A stretch of DNA of 64,000 nt from a bacterium (GTDB lineage Bacteria; Verrucomicrobiota; Verrucomicrobiia; Limisphaerales; UBA11358): NCBI GenBank assembly GCA_021780905.1, contig JAJXXW010000018.1:1-64000 (forward strand), written 5' to 3'. The translations under genes and the position numbers were made by a program. Shown here one piece after another: positions 1 to 8,820 of this stretch (position 1 is its first letter; every line of letters starts with the position of its first letter). The notes under the pieces were generated by a model that searched no databases, was not told the origin of the DNA, and saw nothing but the letters and a program-made list of their open reading frames with translations.

Positions 1-1
1 G

Positions 2-181
2 ACCAGCGACGAGCAGGAAAAAAAGAATCTCATCAATGAGCATCCCGAAATCGCCAAAAGTCTCGCTGAGAAATTGAGCGACTGGACGCGGCTACTCGCG
101 CCGCCCGGTGACCCGGACCGGCCGCTGAATGCCCAGGAGCAAAAATGGTATCAGTATTATTTCGGACTGCCGGATGATTAA
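2..181 (+). CDS. Sulfatase, C-terminal end only (gene starts before the window)
   Basis: The reading frame is open from the first bases and stops at 179-181. It gives about 59 residues, including an N-E-H-P-E-I-A-K-S-L segment and a final Q-K-W-Y-Q-Y-Y-F-G-L-P-D-D. Acidic tails with a 'hPEh...L...L..W' pattern are typical of the C-terminus of secreted arylsulfatases (family knowledge), and three more sulfatases follow within 9 kb. No catalytic part is visible, so the call rests on tail similarity and context. The stop overlaps one candidate start (174) of the next gene, which suggests the two are co-transcribed. Confidence 0.55.
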   Translation, partial: TSDEQEKKNLINEHPEIAKSLAEKLSDWTRLLAPPGDPDRPLNAQEQKWYQYYFGLPDD

Positions 182-3014
182 TTTGATGCCAATCCCTTCA
201 AAAATCAGGATGTCACTCCCCCTTGGCCTGGTGCTGTTCATCGTGATGGCGGCGGCCCATGCCGCCAGCGCCGCGCCGGCCTCCGTCATTTCCCTCGCGG
301 GCGCGTGGCGGTTCGCCTTGGATCCGAAAAATGAGGGCGTTGCGGGCGATTGGTTTGCCAAGACTTTGCCCGACCCGATTGAGCTGCCCGGTTCGTGCGA
401 ACAGCGCGGCTACGGCACCAAGCCCGACCAGCCGGAAACCCGCCGGCTGACCCACGTGCTGAAATATGTCGGTCCGGCGTGGTATCAACGCGACATCGTC
501 GTTCCCGAAAATTGGTCGGGCAAGCGGGTAGAATTGTTTCTCGAACGCTGCCATTGGGAAACGACCGTTTGGCTGGACGGACGGAAAATCGGCAGGTTAA
601 ACAGCCTCAGCGCGCCGCACATCCACGAATTGGGACGCTTGCGTCCGGGCAAACATGCGCTGACGATCTGCGTGGATAACACTTACAAAATTCCCATCGG
701 CACCTGGGCGCACGCCATCACCGAGGACACGCAGGGGAACTGGAACGGGATCATCGGCCGCATCGAATTACGCGCCACCGATCCGGTTTGGCTGCGGGCG
801 GTGCAGGTTTATCCCACAAACCTGCTCGTGAGCGTCGGCAACGAGACCGGCCAGCCGATCACGGCAGAAATTCAAGCACGGAAATTTTCGGTTCCGACCG
901 GCGGCGGCGAATTTGCCCTGCCGTTCATTCCGAAAAAGGGCGACTGGAACGAGTTCACGCCAACGCTGCACACGGTGAAGGTCACGCTCCAGGCGGGCGC
1001 CTTTGGCGACAGCAAAATCGTGACTTACGGCGTCCGCGATCTGGCGACGAAGGACAAGCAATTCACCGTGAACGGCCATCCGGTCTTGCTGCGCGGGCCG
1101 GTGGATGAATGTGTTTATCCGCTCACCGGCTATCCGCCGATGGACAAGGCGGGCTGGCTGCGCGTGCTGCGCATTTGCCAGTCGTATGGTTTTAATTTCA
1201 TGCGTTTCCATTCGTGGTGTCCGCCGGAAGCGGCGTTCGCGGCGGGCGACGAACTTGGTTTTATTTTTCAGGTCGAACTCCCGCTCTGGACGATGGGCGC
1301 GCCGCATTTTGGCACGGACTCGACGCGGGACCAGTTCATCGCTGACGAGTTGAAACGCATTCTCGACACCTACGGCAATCATCCGTCGTTCGGCCTGATG
1401 GCCATGGGCAATGAATCGAGCGGTGCGCTCGACACGCTGGTCACCGCCGGGCGGGCGCATGATTCGCGCCATCTCTATCGCTGTGAAAACGGCGATGATG
1501 CCGCGCACGGCGATTATATCGAAACCGGTCTGCGCGGCGTGCTCGGCCCGCGCACGGACTGGGATCGGTGGTCGGTGGCGGCCGGCTGGATCGCCGGGAA
1601 CGAAGCCACCAATCAATATACCGGTGGCGCGCTGCCCACCTTGACCCACGAAATCGGCCAGTGGGAAATGTATCCAAACCTGGCGGATGAAAAAAAATTC
1701 ACCGGCACGCTGCGGGAATATAATTTCGACCGCTACCGGCAATCGCTGGCTGAACATCATCTGTTGGATGAGGCCAAAGTCTTCGCGGAAGCCAGCTGCA
1801 AATTCAGCGTGCTGCTCTACAAGGAGGAGATCGAAGCCTGCGAACGCACCTGGCCTTTTGGTGGATTTGAAGTGCTGGAAGCCCGCGATTACCTCGGCCA
1901 GGGCACGACGATTGTCGGCTGGCTGGATGCCTTCTGGGATTCCAAAGGTCTGATCACGCCGGCGGCATTTCGTGAGTTTTGCGGCCCGACCGTCTGCCTG
2001 CTGCGAATGCCGGGGCGGATTTATACGACCGCCGATCATTTCAAAGCCGATGCAGAGCTGTCGTATTACGGCCTGAATCATCAGGAGGCGAAACCGGAAT
2101 GGTCCATCGCCGACCCGGACGGTCAGGTGATTGCGCAAGGAAAATTGCCGCCGGTGAAACTGGTTGCCGGTCGCGTCAACCCGCTTGGCAAAATCAATGC
2201 CGACCTGTCAAAAGTCACCGCGCCCGCCAAGCTGGTTGTCACCCTTAGCGCCGCCGGCACGGCGAACCGTTGGAACATTTGGGTTTATCCAGCCACGCAA
2301 CCGCCGCCGCCCGCCAATGTGTTGATCGCGCATGAATACGACCAAACCGCCCGCGACGCGTTGGCCAGCGGCCAGCGCGTGCTGCTGTTTTCCTCGCCGA
2401 AGGAAGGCGTGATTCATCCGAAACGTGTGATGTATGGCCCCGAATCTTGCCGCGCGCTGCCACCCGTGCAGCCGGGCACAAACGCCTTGCCCGGCAGCTT
2501 CATGCCGTGCTTCTGGAATTTACTTCTGTTTAATCAAATCGGCACGCTCGGCATTCTGTGCGACCCCAAGCATCCCGCGCTGGCGGAATTTCCGACGGAC
2601 AATCACAGCGACTGGCAATGGGCGGATTTGCTGGGCAATTTCACCGCCGCCCAATCCTTTGCCGGAGCGGGCGCGCCGGGGCCGGTGTTCGAGGCCATGG
2701 CCCGCGCGGGTGGTGAGGTCGCGAACCGTTCCAAGGCGATCATCTTGAACGAAACCCCGGCGGATTTCCGGCCCATCGTGCAGGTGATTGACAACCAGGA
2801 GCGCAACGCGAAGCTCGGCGTCCTCTTCGAGACGCGCGTCGGCCCGGGCAAACTGCTCGTCTGCGCGCTGGATCTCGACACCGATCTGGCGCAGCGTCCC
2901 GCCGCCCGGCAGTTGCGCCGCAGCCTGCTGGATTACGCCGCCGGGAATCAGTTCGCGCCCGAATATGCGCTCGCGCCCGATTTGCTGCTGAAACTTTTAA
3001 CCAATCAACCGTGA
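174..3014 (+). CDS. Glycoside hydrolase family 2 enzyme (beta-galactosidase/beta-glucuronidase-like), exported
   Basis: A protein of about 946 residues beginning with a signal peptide (hydrophobic run L-G-L-V-L-F-I-V-M-A-A-A ending A-H-A-A-S-A). An N-terminal jelly-roll sugar-binding region (W-Y-Q-R-D-I-V-V-P, then W-E-T-T-V-W-L-D-G) is followed by an immunoglobulin-like region and a TIM barrel. The barrel shows F-N-F-M-R-F-H-S-W and the G-N-E-S-S-G motif near residue 413, whose Glu is the GH2 acid/base. T-H-E-I-G-Q-W further on is the likely nucleophile region. GH2 enzymes remove terminal beta-linked galactose, glucuronic acid or mannose; the exact substrate cannot be read here. ATGs at 174, 186 and 210 are all possible starts: 174 overlaps the previous stop, 210 gives the tightest signal peptide. 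It heads a run of esterase and sulfatase genes. Confidence 0.82.
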   Translation: MINLMPIPSKIRMSLPLGLVLFIVMAAAHAASAAPASVISLAGAWRFALDPKNEGVAGDWFAKTLPDPIELPGSCEQRGYGTKPDQPETRRLTHVLKYVGPAWYQRDIVVPENWSGKRVELFLERCHWETTVWLDGRKIGRLNSLSAPHIHELGRLRPGKHALTICVDNTYKIPIGTWAHAITEDTQGNWNGIIGRIELRATDPVWLRAVQVYPTNLLVSVGNETGQPITAEIQARKFSVPTGGGEFALPFIPKKGDWNEFTPTLHTVKVTLQAGAFGDSKIVTYGVRDLATKDKQFTVNGHPVLLRGPVDECVYPLTGYPPMDKAGWLRVLRICQSYGFNFMRFHSWCPPEAAFAAGDELGFIFQVELPLWTMGAPHFGTDSTRDQFIADELKRILDTYGNHPSFGLMAMGNESSGALDTLVTAGRAHDSRHLYRCENGDDAAHGDYIETGLRGVLGPRTDWDRWSVAAGWIAGNEATNQYTGGALPTLTHEIGQWEMYPNLADEKKFTGTLREYNFDRYRQSLAEHHLLDEAKVFAEASCKFSVLLYKEEIEACERTWPFGGFEVLEARDYLGQGTTIVGWLDAFWDSKGLITPAAFREFCGPTVCLLRMPGRIYTTADHFKADAELSYYGLNHQEAKPEWSIADPDGQVIAQGKLPPVKLVAGRVNPLGKINADLSKVTAPAKLVVTLSAAGTANRWNIWVYPATQPPPPANVLIAHEYDQTARDALASGQRVLLFSSPKEGVIHPKRVMYGPESCRALPPVQPGTNALPGSFMPCFWNLLLFNQIGTLGILCDPKHPALAEFPTDNHSDWQWADLLGNFTAAQSFAGAGAPGPVFEAMARAGGEVANRSKAIILNETPADFRPIVQVIDNQERNAKLGVLFETRVGPGKLLVCALDLDTDLAQRPAARQLRRSLLDYAAGNQFAPEYALAPDLLLKLLTNQP

Positions 3015-3182
3015 GGCCGATGCTCAATAAAACAAAAAACGGCGACGGGCATCCCGCATTTGAACGACGGCGTTGGTATGACCGAAACCACGAGTTGCCA
3101 AGCCGAATCCCGGAAAGACCGCAAACACGTGATGCTAAATCCGGGCAACGCGAGTAATGTTTACGAAACTTCCGATGAGACA

Positions 3183-4673
3183 ATGAAAACAAAGCAAACG
3201 ATTCTGGGAGCACTATTGGCGGCGTTGGTGTCCACCGCCAGTGCGGAAAATACAACCGTGTCCGCCATCATAAGCAACTGCGGTGGTTCCACGAATTCGC
3301 TGCCCTGCCGGTTTACTTTTGCGTTGAACGCAGCACCCGGCGGCCAGGTGGTTAACGCCATGGTGATTCTGCCGGTGCGGTGTTCCGGCGCGGGTTTGCA
3401 GCCGTGCCTCAAGCTCATGTTGGAAAATCCCGATGGAACCAGACAGTTCCTCGCCGATGACACCCTCAACCCGAATGAAGCCACGGCGCATTTCTTTGTG
3501 ACCTCTTTTTTGCGCGGACATGCGGGCGCAACGAATTTTCCGTTTTATGTGGAACCAGTGCCAGGACCTTGCGCCACGGTCCACACCGTCGCCGGCCGCC
3601 CGGCCATTTTGGAAATCCAATCGGCGCAAACGCCGCCGTGGAAGCTGGACGATATTTTGGCCCCGGTCTGGAAATCGCATCACCTGGTCAACGAAACGGT
3701 GCTGCCAGTCTCGCGGGATGGCGGCCGGCCGGAGGGACGGCTCATGTTCACTCCGGTGGGCAAAGTGGTGGTGCGGAATTACGCGCTGGACAAGACCTAT
3801 CAGGAAGGGGCGGATTACGTCGTGGACGGCAATCGCATCCGGCTGCCGGCCGGTTCATCCATTCCGTTCATGACCTGGCAGCAGCTTTATCCCGACTCGG
3901 CGGATGCTCCGCCCAAGACAATGCGATCCTGGAATGGCGGCTATGTGGCGTTCACCGAGGGCAGCTTTTGGAATGACCGGCAAATCGCGGTGACTTACGA
4001 CCACGAGGAAGATTGGAACGGGCCGATCCCTTCAACCGCTCCCGGTCAGTTGCCGCAGACGAAAGCAAAATTGCGCGCCGGTTTACCGTTTAAGGTGGCG
4101 TTGCTGGGCGACAGCATTTCCGCCGGCGCCTCCGCGAGCAAAGACCGTCCGCCGCATGTGCCGGGCTGGGGCGAACTGGCGATGGACGGTTTGCGCCGCC
4201 ACTATCAGAGCGCCATCACCTTCGTCAATCCGTCGCTGGGCGGCACGGTTTCCGCCTGGGGCAAAAAGGTGGCGCCATTTTTTATCGCCCCGGAAAAGCC
4301 GGACCTCTGCCTCATCGCGTTTGGAATGAATGACGGTGGCGGGGTTCCGGTGAACCAGTATCTGGCCAACACGAAAGCGATCATTGACTCCGTGGGCCAG
4401 GAGAATCCGGCGGCCGAATTTATTCTGGTTGCCTCGTGGCCGCCGAATGAAAACTGGCGAAAGCTGGCACGCATGGACGGCTATTTGGCGGGGTTGAAAA
4501 GTTTGGAATCAAAGCACATTGCCGTGGCGGATGTCTGGTCGGTGGCTTCGTATATCCTGAAAGCCAAGCGGTATTGCGATGTCTCGGGGAATCACGTCAA
4601 CCACCCCAACGATTTCATGGTGCGGATTTATGCCCAGGTGACGGACGCGCTGCTGGACGCGGACAAATTCTGA
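3183..4673 (+). CDS. Secreted SGNH/GDSL-family hydrolase (probable carbohydrate esterase)
   Basis: A protein of 496 residues. I chose the ATG at 3183 because it starts a clean signal peptide (M-K-T-K-Q-T-I-L-G-A-L-L-A-A-L-V ending S-T-A-S-A); an upstream in-frame ATG at 3060 would put 41 unlikely residues before it. The first half is a beta-rich accessory region. The second half is an SGNH hydrolase: block I G-D-S-I-S-A with the nucleophile Ser, block III G-M-N-D with the oxyanion Asn, and block V N-H-P-N-D with the catalytic His. Such enzymes deacylate polysaccharides. Lying between GH2 and sulfatase genes, it probably removes acetyl groups from the same glycan (inference). Confidence 0.8.
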   Translation: MKTKQTILGALLAALVSTASAENTTVSAIISNCGGSTNSLPCRFTFALNAAPGGQVVNAMVILPVRCSGAGLQPCLKLMLENPDGTRQFLADDTLNPNEATAHFFVTSFLRGHAGATNFPFYVEPVPGPCATVHTVAGRPAILEIQSAQTPPWKLDDILAPVWKSHHLVNETVLPVSRDGGRPEGRLMFTPVGKVVVRNYALDKTYQEGADYVVDGNRIRLPAGSSIPFMTWQQLYPDSADAPPKTMRSWNGGYVAFTEGSFWNDRQIAVTYDHEEDWNGPIPSTAPGQLPQTKAKLRAGLPFKVALLGDSISAGASASKDRPPHVPGWGELAMDGLRRHYQSAITFVNPSLGGTVSAWGKKVAPFFIAPEKPDLCLIAFGMNDGGGVPVNQYLANTKAIIDSVGQENPAAEFILVASWPPNENWRKLARMDGYLAGLKSLESKHIAVADVWSVASYILKAKRYCDVSGNHVNHPNDFMVRIYAQVTDALLDADKF

Positions 4674-4810
4674 AGCGGCCGCCATGTCAAACTGGATTGC
4701 AATCTTGATCAGCGGCGATGGCAGTTTAAGCCTGAACCTTCACCCAAGCCCGATCGGCAATGGTTCGCCACGCAGCGAAATCGGCTGCCAAAATATAAAT
4801 TGAAACCAGT

Positions 4811-6322
4811 ATGAAAATCATTCCCCTCATCGCCTTCACCGTTTTGCTCACCGGTCGCGCTTCGCTTTGGGCGGCCGACGATGCATCCCCAACCAATCGT
4901 TTCGCGGCCAGCCATCCCAACGTGCTGCTGATCGTGATTGACGACCTCAACGATTGGGTCGGCTATCTCGGCGGTCATCCGCAGGCCAAAACGCCGGTGA
5001 TGGACGCATTGGCGGCAGCGGGCACCGCCTTCACCGACGCCCACGCGCAGGCACCGCTCTGCAATCCGTCCCGCACGAGTGTGTTCAGCGGCTTGCGTCC
5101 GGAAACCACCGGCATCTATGGTCTGAAGCCCGGCCCGCGGCAATCGCCCGAGCTGCGCGACTGGGTGATGCTGCCGCAATATTTTGAGCAACACGGCTAT
5201 TTCACCGCGTGTTACGGCAAGGTTTATCACGATGGCGCGATTCCGGTCGCCGACCAGACGAATGAATTCGAAGTCTATGGCCCGGCTCCCGGCATGCCGG
5301 TGCCCAAGGAAAAATTCGTCAACACACCGAACCCGATGCGCGGCGTGGATTGGGGCGTGTATCCGCCCAACGAAAACCAATCCTGCGACTGGATCACCGC
5401 CGATCACGCCGTGACTCAACTGGCTGAGATGCCGAAGGACCGGCCGTTTTTTCTGGCCGTCGGTTTCCGTTTGCCGCATCTGCCGATCTTTGCCTCGCAG
5501 AAATGGTTCGATCTGTTTCCCGAGGACAATATTATTTTGCCACCCGTGTTCTATCACGACCGCGATGATACACCGCGATTCTCCTGGTATCTGCATTGGG
5601 ATTTGCCGGAGCCGCGGTTGAGCTGGCTGGAGAAAAATCATCAATGGAAACCGTTGGTCCGCGCTTATCTGGCGGGCACGAGCTTCATGGACAGCCAAAT
5701 TGGCCGCGTGCTGGCCGCGTTGAAAGCGTCCGGGCAGGACACGAATACCATCGTGGTGTTGTGGTCCGACCAGGGCTGGCACCTCGGCGAAAAACTCATC
5801 ACGGGGAAAAATTCACTCTGGGACCGCTCCACGCATGTGCCGCTGATTTTTGCCGGACCGGGCGTGACGCCGCGCGCCGTTTGCCGCGCGCCGGCGGAGC
5901 TGCTCGACATTTACCCGACGTTGATTGATTTATGCGGCTTGCCGGATCGTAGCGGGCTGCAAGGCCACAGTTTGCTGCCGCAGTTGCGTGACGCGAATGC
6001 TCCCCGCGAATGGCCCGCCATTACTACCGCCAACGCTGGCAACACGGCGGTGCGCACGGAGCGCTGGCGCTATATCCGCTACGCCGACGGCTCCGAGGAA
6101 TTGTATGACGAACTCGCCGACCGAAACGAATGGACGAATCTTGCCGCCGATCCGCATTATGCTGCGATCAAGTCCGACCTGACGAAATGGTTGCCCACGA
6201 GTTATGCCGCACCCGCGCCCGGCAGCGCGGACCGCACGCTGACTTATACGAACGGCGTCGCCAACTGGGATGGCAAAGACATCCCGCCGAACGCACCGAT
6301 TCCCGGACTGGATCAGGATTGA
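4811..6322 (+). CDS. Secreted sulfatase, iduronate-2-sulfatase-like (family S1)
   Basis: A protein of 503 residues with a signal peptide (ends near A-S-L-W-A-A). Metal ligands D44-D45 lie in L-L-I-V-I-D-D-L-N-D. The maturation motif C84-N-P-S-R supplies the cysteine that becomes formylglycine. The G-F-R-L-P-H-L-P-I segment and the late W-S-D-Q-G-W-H-L-G-E-K motif are characteristic of iduronate-2-sulfatase-type S1 enzymes. In most relatives the residue after that Asp (about position 319) is His; here it is Gln. The C-terminal subdomain (E-L-Y-D-E-L-A-D-R-N-E-W-T-N-L) is complete. It needs a formylglycine-generating enzyme, which is not in this window. The next sulfatase follows after 18 bases, so the two are probably one transcript. 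Confidence 0.88.
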   Translation: MKIIPLIAFTVLLTGRASLWAADDASPTNRFAASHPNVLLIVIDDLNDWVGYLGGHPQAKTPVMDALAAAGTAFTDAHAQAPLCNPSRTSVFSGLRPETTGIYGLKPGPRQSPELRDWVMLPQYFEQHGYFTACYGKVYHDGAIPVADQTNEFEVYGPAPGMPVPKEKFVNTPNPMRGVDWGVYPPNENQSCDWITADHAVTQLAEMPKDRPFFLAVGFRLPHLPIFASQKWFDLFPEDNIILPPVFYHDRDDTPRFSWYLHWDLPEPRLSWLEKNHQWKPLVRAYLAGTSFMDSQIGRVLAALKASGQDTNTIVVLWSDQGWHLGEKLITGKNSLWDRSTHVPLIFAGPGVTPRAVCRAPAELLDIYPTLIDLCGLPDRSGLQGHSLLPQLRDANAPREWPAITTANAGNTAVRTERWRYIRYADGSEELYDELADRNEWTNLAADPHYAAIKSDLTKWLPTSYAAPAPGSADRTLTYTNGVANWDGKDIPPNAPIPGLDQD

Positions 6323-6340
6323 TTTACACAACCCATCAGC

Positions 6341-8083
6341 ATGAAAAAATATCTCTTGCCCGCCTGCCTAATTTTCAGTGCGACCTGGCCCGGATTGGGC
6401 GCGCCGGCGCATGGACCGCAAAAGCCGAATATCGTTTTTATCCTGGCCGACGACCTGGGCTACATGGACGTGGCGGCTTACGCCGCAAAGGTGCGCGGCG
6501 TGGAACGCTCCGCCTGTTATTACGAAACGCCGAACATTGACAAGCTAGTGGACCAGGGTGTCGCCTTTTCACAGGCATATGTGTTCCAGTTGTGTTCACC
6601 CAGCCGGGCGGCGATTCTTACCGGCAAAAATCCCAGCCGCATCGGCGTGACCACGGCGTGGTTTGAAACCATCACCAATTATTACAATCAAGGATTGACG
6701 CCGCCGCCGGGCTATCATCCGCTGGACTCGATTCACTTTGATCCAATCAAGGTTCAGCAAGCTTGGAAAAACGGCCGGGTCTTGCAGGGATTGCCCTCGG
6801 GCCAGCCGATGGATCAAGGCTGGAACGAACTTTGTCTGCCGGAGGTGCTGACGAATTACGACTCGGCCTTTTTGGGCAAATGGCATCTGGGCGGCGCAGG
6901 CGTGGTCGGCTACCAGCCCAAGGATCAAGGGTTCAAAAACGTGCTGGCGTATTTGGACAGTGGCGCTTCGGTTTATTATGACTGGCGGCCCAACTGGACG
7001 CCCGGTGCGTGGACCGGCTGGCCGGGTTGGTCCCACATCCGCAATCTGCCGCGCGCCCACGGCTACTATCCGTATGCGCAACCGACCCAACCTTATCTGA
7101 CCGATGCGCTGACCGATCTGGCCGTGAATTACATCCATCGTCGTGCCCAGACGCCGGACAAACCGTTTCTGCTTTATTTCTGCGAATACGCCGTTCACGA
7201 GCCAATCCGGGCGCGACCGGAGGACATCAAGCATTTTGAAAGCAAATCCACGCGCGGCTGGAACGGCCAGACCAACACCGTCTATGCCGGGGTCATCAAG
7301 GGCTTGGATGATTCCGTTGGCCGGGTGGTGCGAGCGCTCAAAGACACCGGCCAGCTCGACAACACGGTCATCGTGTTTCTATCCGATAATGGCGGGTTGG
7401 TGCCGCCGACGTCCAATGCGCCGTTGCGTGACGGCAAGGCGTTTCTCTACGAAGGCGGCGTGCGGGTGCCGTTTGTCGTCTGGTGGCCGAAACATTACCG
7501 CCATGTCTGGTGCGACGTGCCGGTGTGTGCCGCCACCGACCTGCTGCCCACGCTGGCCCAGTTGACGGACATGACACTGCCGCCGACGGACAAAATTGAC
7601 GGGCAATCGTTGCTGTCGCTGCTGACCGATCCCGCCAACGCGACCGGCGGTTATCAGATGAAACCGATTTACTGGAGCTATCCTTTTAACTGTGAGTTGA
7701 AAGACCCCGAAACCGGCCTGCCCCTGCCGCCCGCGTCCTCCATCCGCTCGGGCGATTACAAATTGATCTGGAACTGGGCGGGCACGTTGGAGCTGTATGA
7801 CATCACCAAAGACATTGGGGAACACCATAACCTCGCCACCGCGAATCCCGAACTCGCGATGGAGCTGTATCACCAACTCGTGAACTGGCTGGATCACAAT
7901 GTGGAGCGGCGCTATTTGCCCACGCCGAATCCGGATTACCAATCGCAGGAAGATCCACGCCGACTGTTGTATCCTTTCCGCGATCTGCGCCGGGATTTAT
8001 TGAATCTGACCAATGCGCCCGGCCTGCCCGATGCGATGGACAAGAATTCGGAGCAGCGTCCGGCTCCGGCACCGGCGGACTAA
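6341..8083 (+). CDS. Secreted arylsulfatase (family S1)
   Basis: A protein of 580 residues. A signal peptide ends near G-L-G-A-P-A. The N-terminal metal site is L-A-D-D-L-G-Y-M-D (D37-D38), the formylglycine motif is C85-S-P-S-R, and the late metal site is L-S-D-N-G-G. An insert with many Trp and Tyr (about residues 195-240) distinguishes it from its neighbours and probably shapes the substrate pocket. The tail holds the usual L-E-L-Y-D-I-T-K-D-I-G-E-H-H-N-L pattern. It lies 18 bases after the previous sulfatase. The different inserts suggest that the sulfatases act on different positions of one sulfated glycan (inference). Confidence 0.88.
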   Translation: MKKYLLPACLIFSATWPGLGAPAHGPQKPNIVFILADDLGYMDVAAYAAKVRGVERSACYYETPNIDKLVDQGVAFSQAYVFQLCSPSRAAILTGKNPSRIGVTTAWFETITNYYNQGLTPPPGYHPLDSIHFDPIKVQQAWKNGRVLQGLPSGQPMDQGWNELCLPEVLTNYDSAFLGKWHLGGAGVVGYQPKDQGFKNVLAYLDSGASVYYDWRPNWTPGAWTGWPGWSHIRNLPRAHGYYPYAQPTQPYLTDALTDLAVNYIHRRAQTPDKPFLLYFCEYAVHEPIRARPEDIKHFESKSTRGWNGQTNTVYAGVIKGLDDSVGRVVRALKDTGQLDNTVIVFLSDNGGLVPPTSNAPLRDGKAFLYEGGVRVPFVVWWPKHYRHVWCDVPVCAATDLLPTLAQLTDMTLPPTDKIDGQSLLSLLTDPANATGGYQMKPIYWSYPFNCELKDPETGLPLPPASSIRSGDYKLIWNWAGTLELYDITKDIGEHHNLATANPELAMELYHQLVNWLDHNVERRYLPTPNPDYQSQEDPRRLLYPFRDLRRDLLNLTNAPGLPDAMDKNSEQRPAPAPAD

Positions 8084-8130
8084 CCTCTGCCGGCACGAGA
8101 CAAATAACACGCATCACAAAAGCACCTTTT

Positions 8131-8766
8131 ATGCGACACCCAAAACGAATCTCCATGCAATCCTTCATCGCTCGCACCGCCTTGCTATTGACTCTCCCAA
8201 TCGTCGGCACGCTGCGGGGTGCCGGGAATGATTCATCGGAACCGATGAAAGCATCACAGCGTCCCAACATCGTGCTGATCCTGATTGACGACATGGGTTA
8301 CGGCGACATCCAGCCGTTTGGCTGCACGAATTGCGTGACGCCGAACCTGGACCAGATGGCCAGCAAAGGTTTGAAGCTTATTAGCTTCTATTATTATCTG
8401 GGTTACCAGTTGCAAGCCGTCCGTTCTGGCCCGTGGAAACTGGCTTTGAAACCGCAGGACTACAGCGCGAACTACAAGGAAAATGCGGAACACCACGGCG
8501 AACATCAACCCGGCTTGCGGCTTTACAACCTGGTCACGGACATCGGCGAACAAACCAATGTGGTCGCGCAATTTCCCGAGGTGGTGCAAAAGCTGAAAGC
8601 CCTGGCGGATCACGAGGAGGCCACACTCTGCGGAGGGCCGCGCCGCCCCGGCGTTCGTCCACCGGGTTACGTCGCAACTCATCAATTTCTCTATCCGGTA
8701 ACTCCTGCGGAACTGAAAAGGGCGGAGGAGCTGAATGCCAAAATGTATAAGGATCTCAAGCATTAA
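8131..8766 (+). pseudogene. Internally deleted sulfatase without catalytic core
   Basis: An open frame of 211 codons with an intact signal peptide and sulfatase N-terminus (I-L-I-D-D-M-G-Y-G-D, then T-P-N-L-D-Q-M-A-S-K-G). Immediately after K-L-I-S-F-Y it jumps to the sulfatase C-terminal subdomain (Y-Q-L-Q-A-V-R-S-G-P-W-K-L, L-Y-N-L-V-T-D-I-G-E-Q-T-N). The C-x-P-S/A-R formylglycine motif and the second metal site are missing, roughly 250-300 residues compared with the neighbouring genes. The join near 8380-8400 keeps frame. In typical sulfatases both flanks of the join contain Phe-Tyr, so recombination at a short match is plausible. The product could still be exported but cannot be an active sulfatase. 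The start could also be the ATG at 8155. Confidence 0.85.
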
Positions 8767-8820
8767 CATCTTGAAACCAGCCAGATCAATGATCTCCGCG
8801 AAAACCGTCACTAATATTTT

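Noticed and set aside
768-2138. Antisense frame of 456 codons in the GH2 gene
   Set aside because: No signal peptide or motif; the GH2 catalytic motifs are on the other strand.
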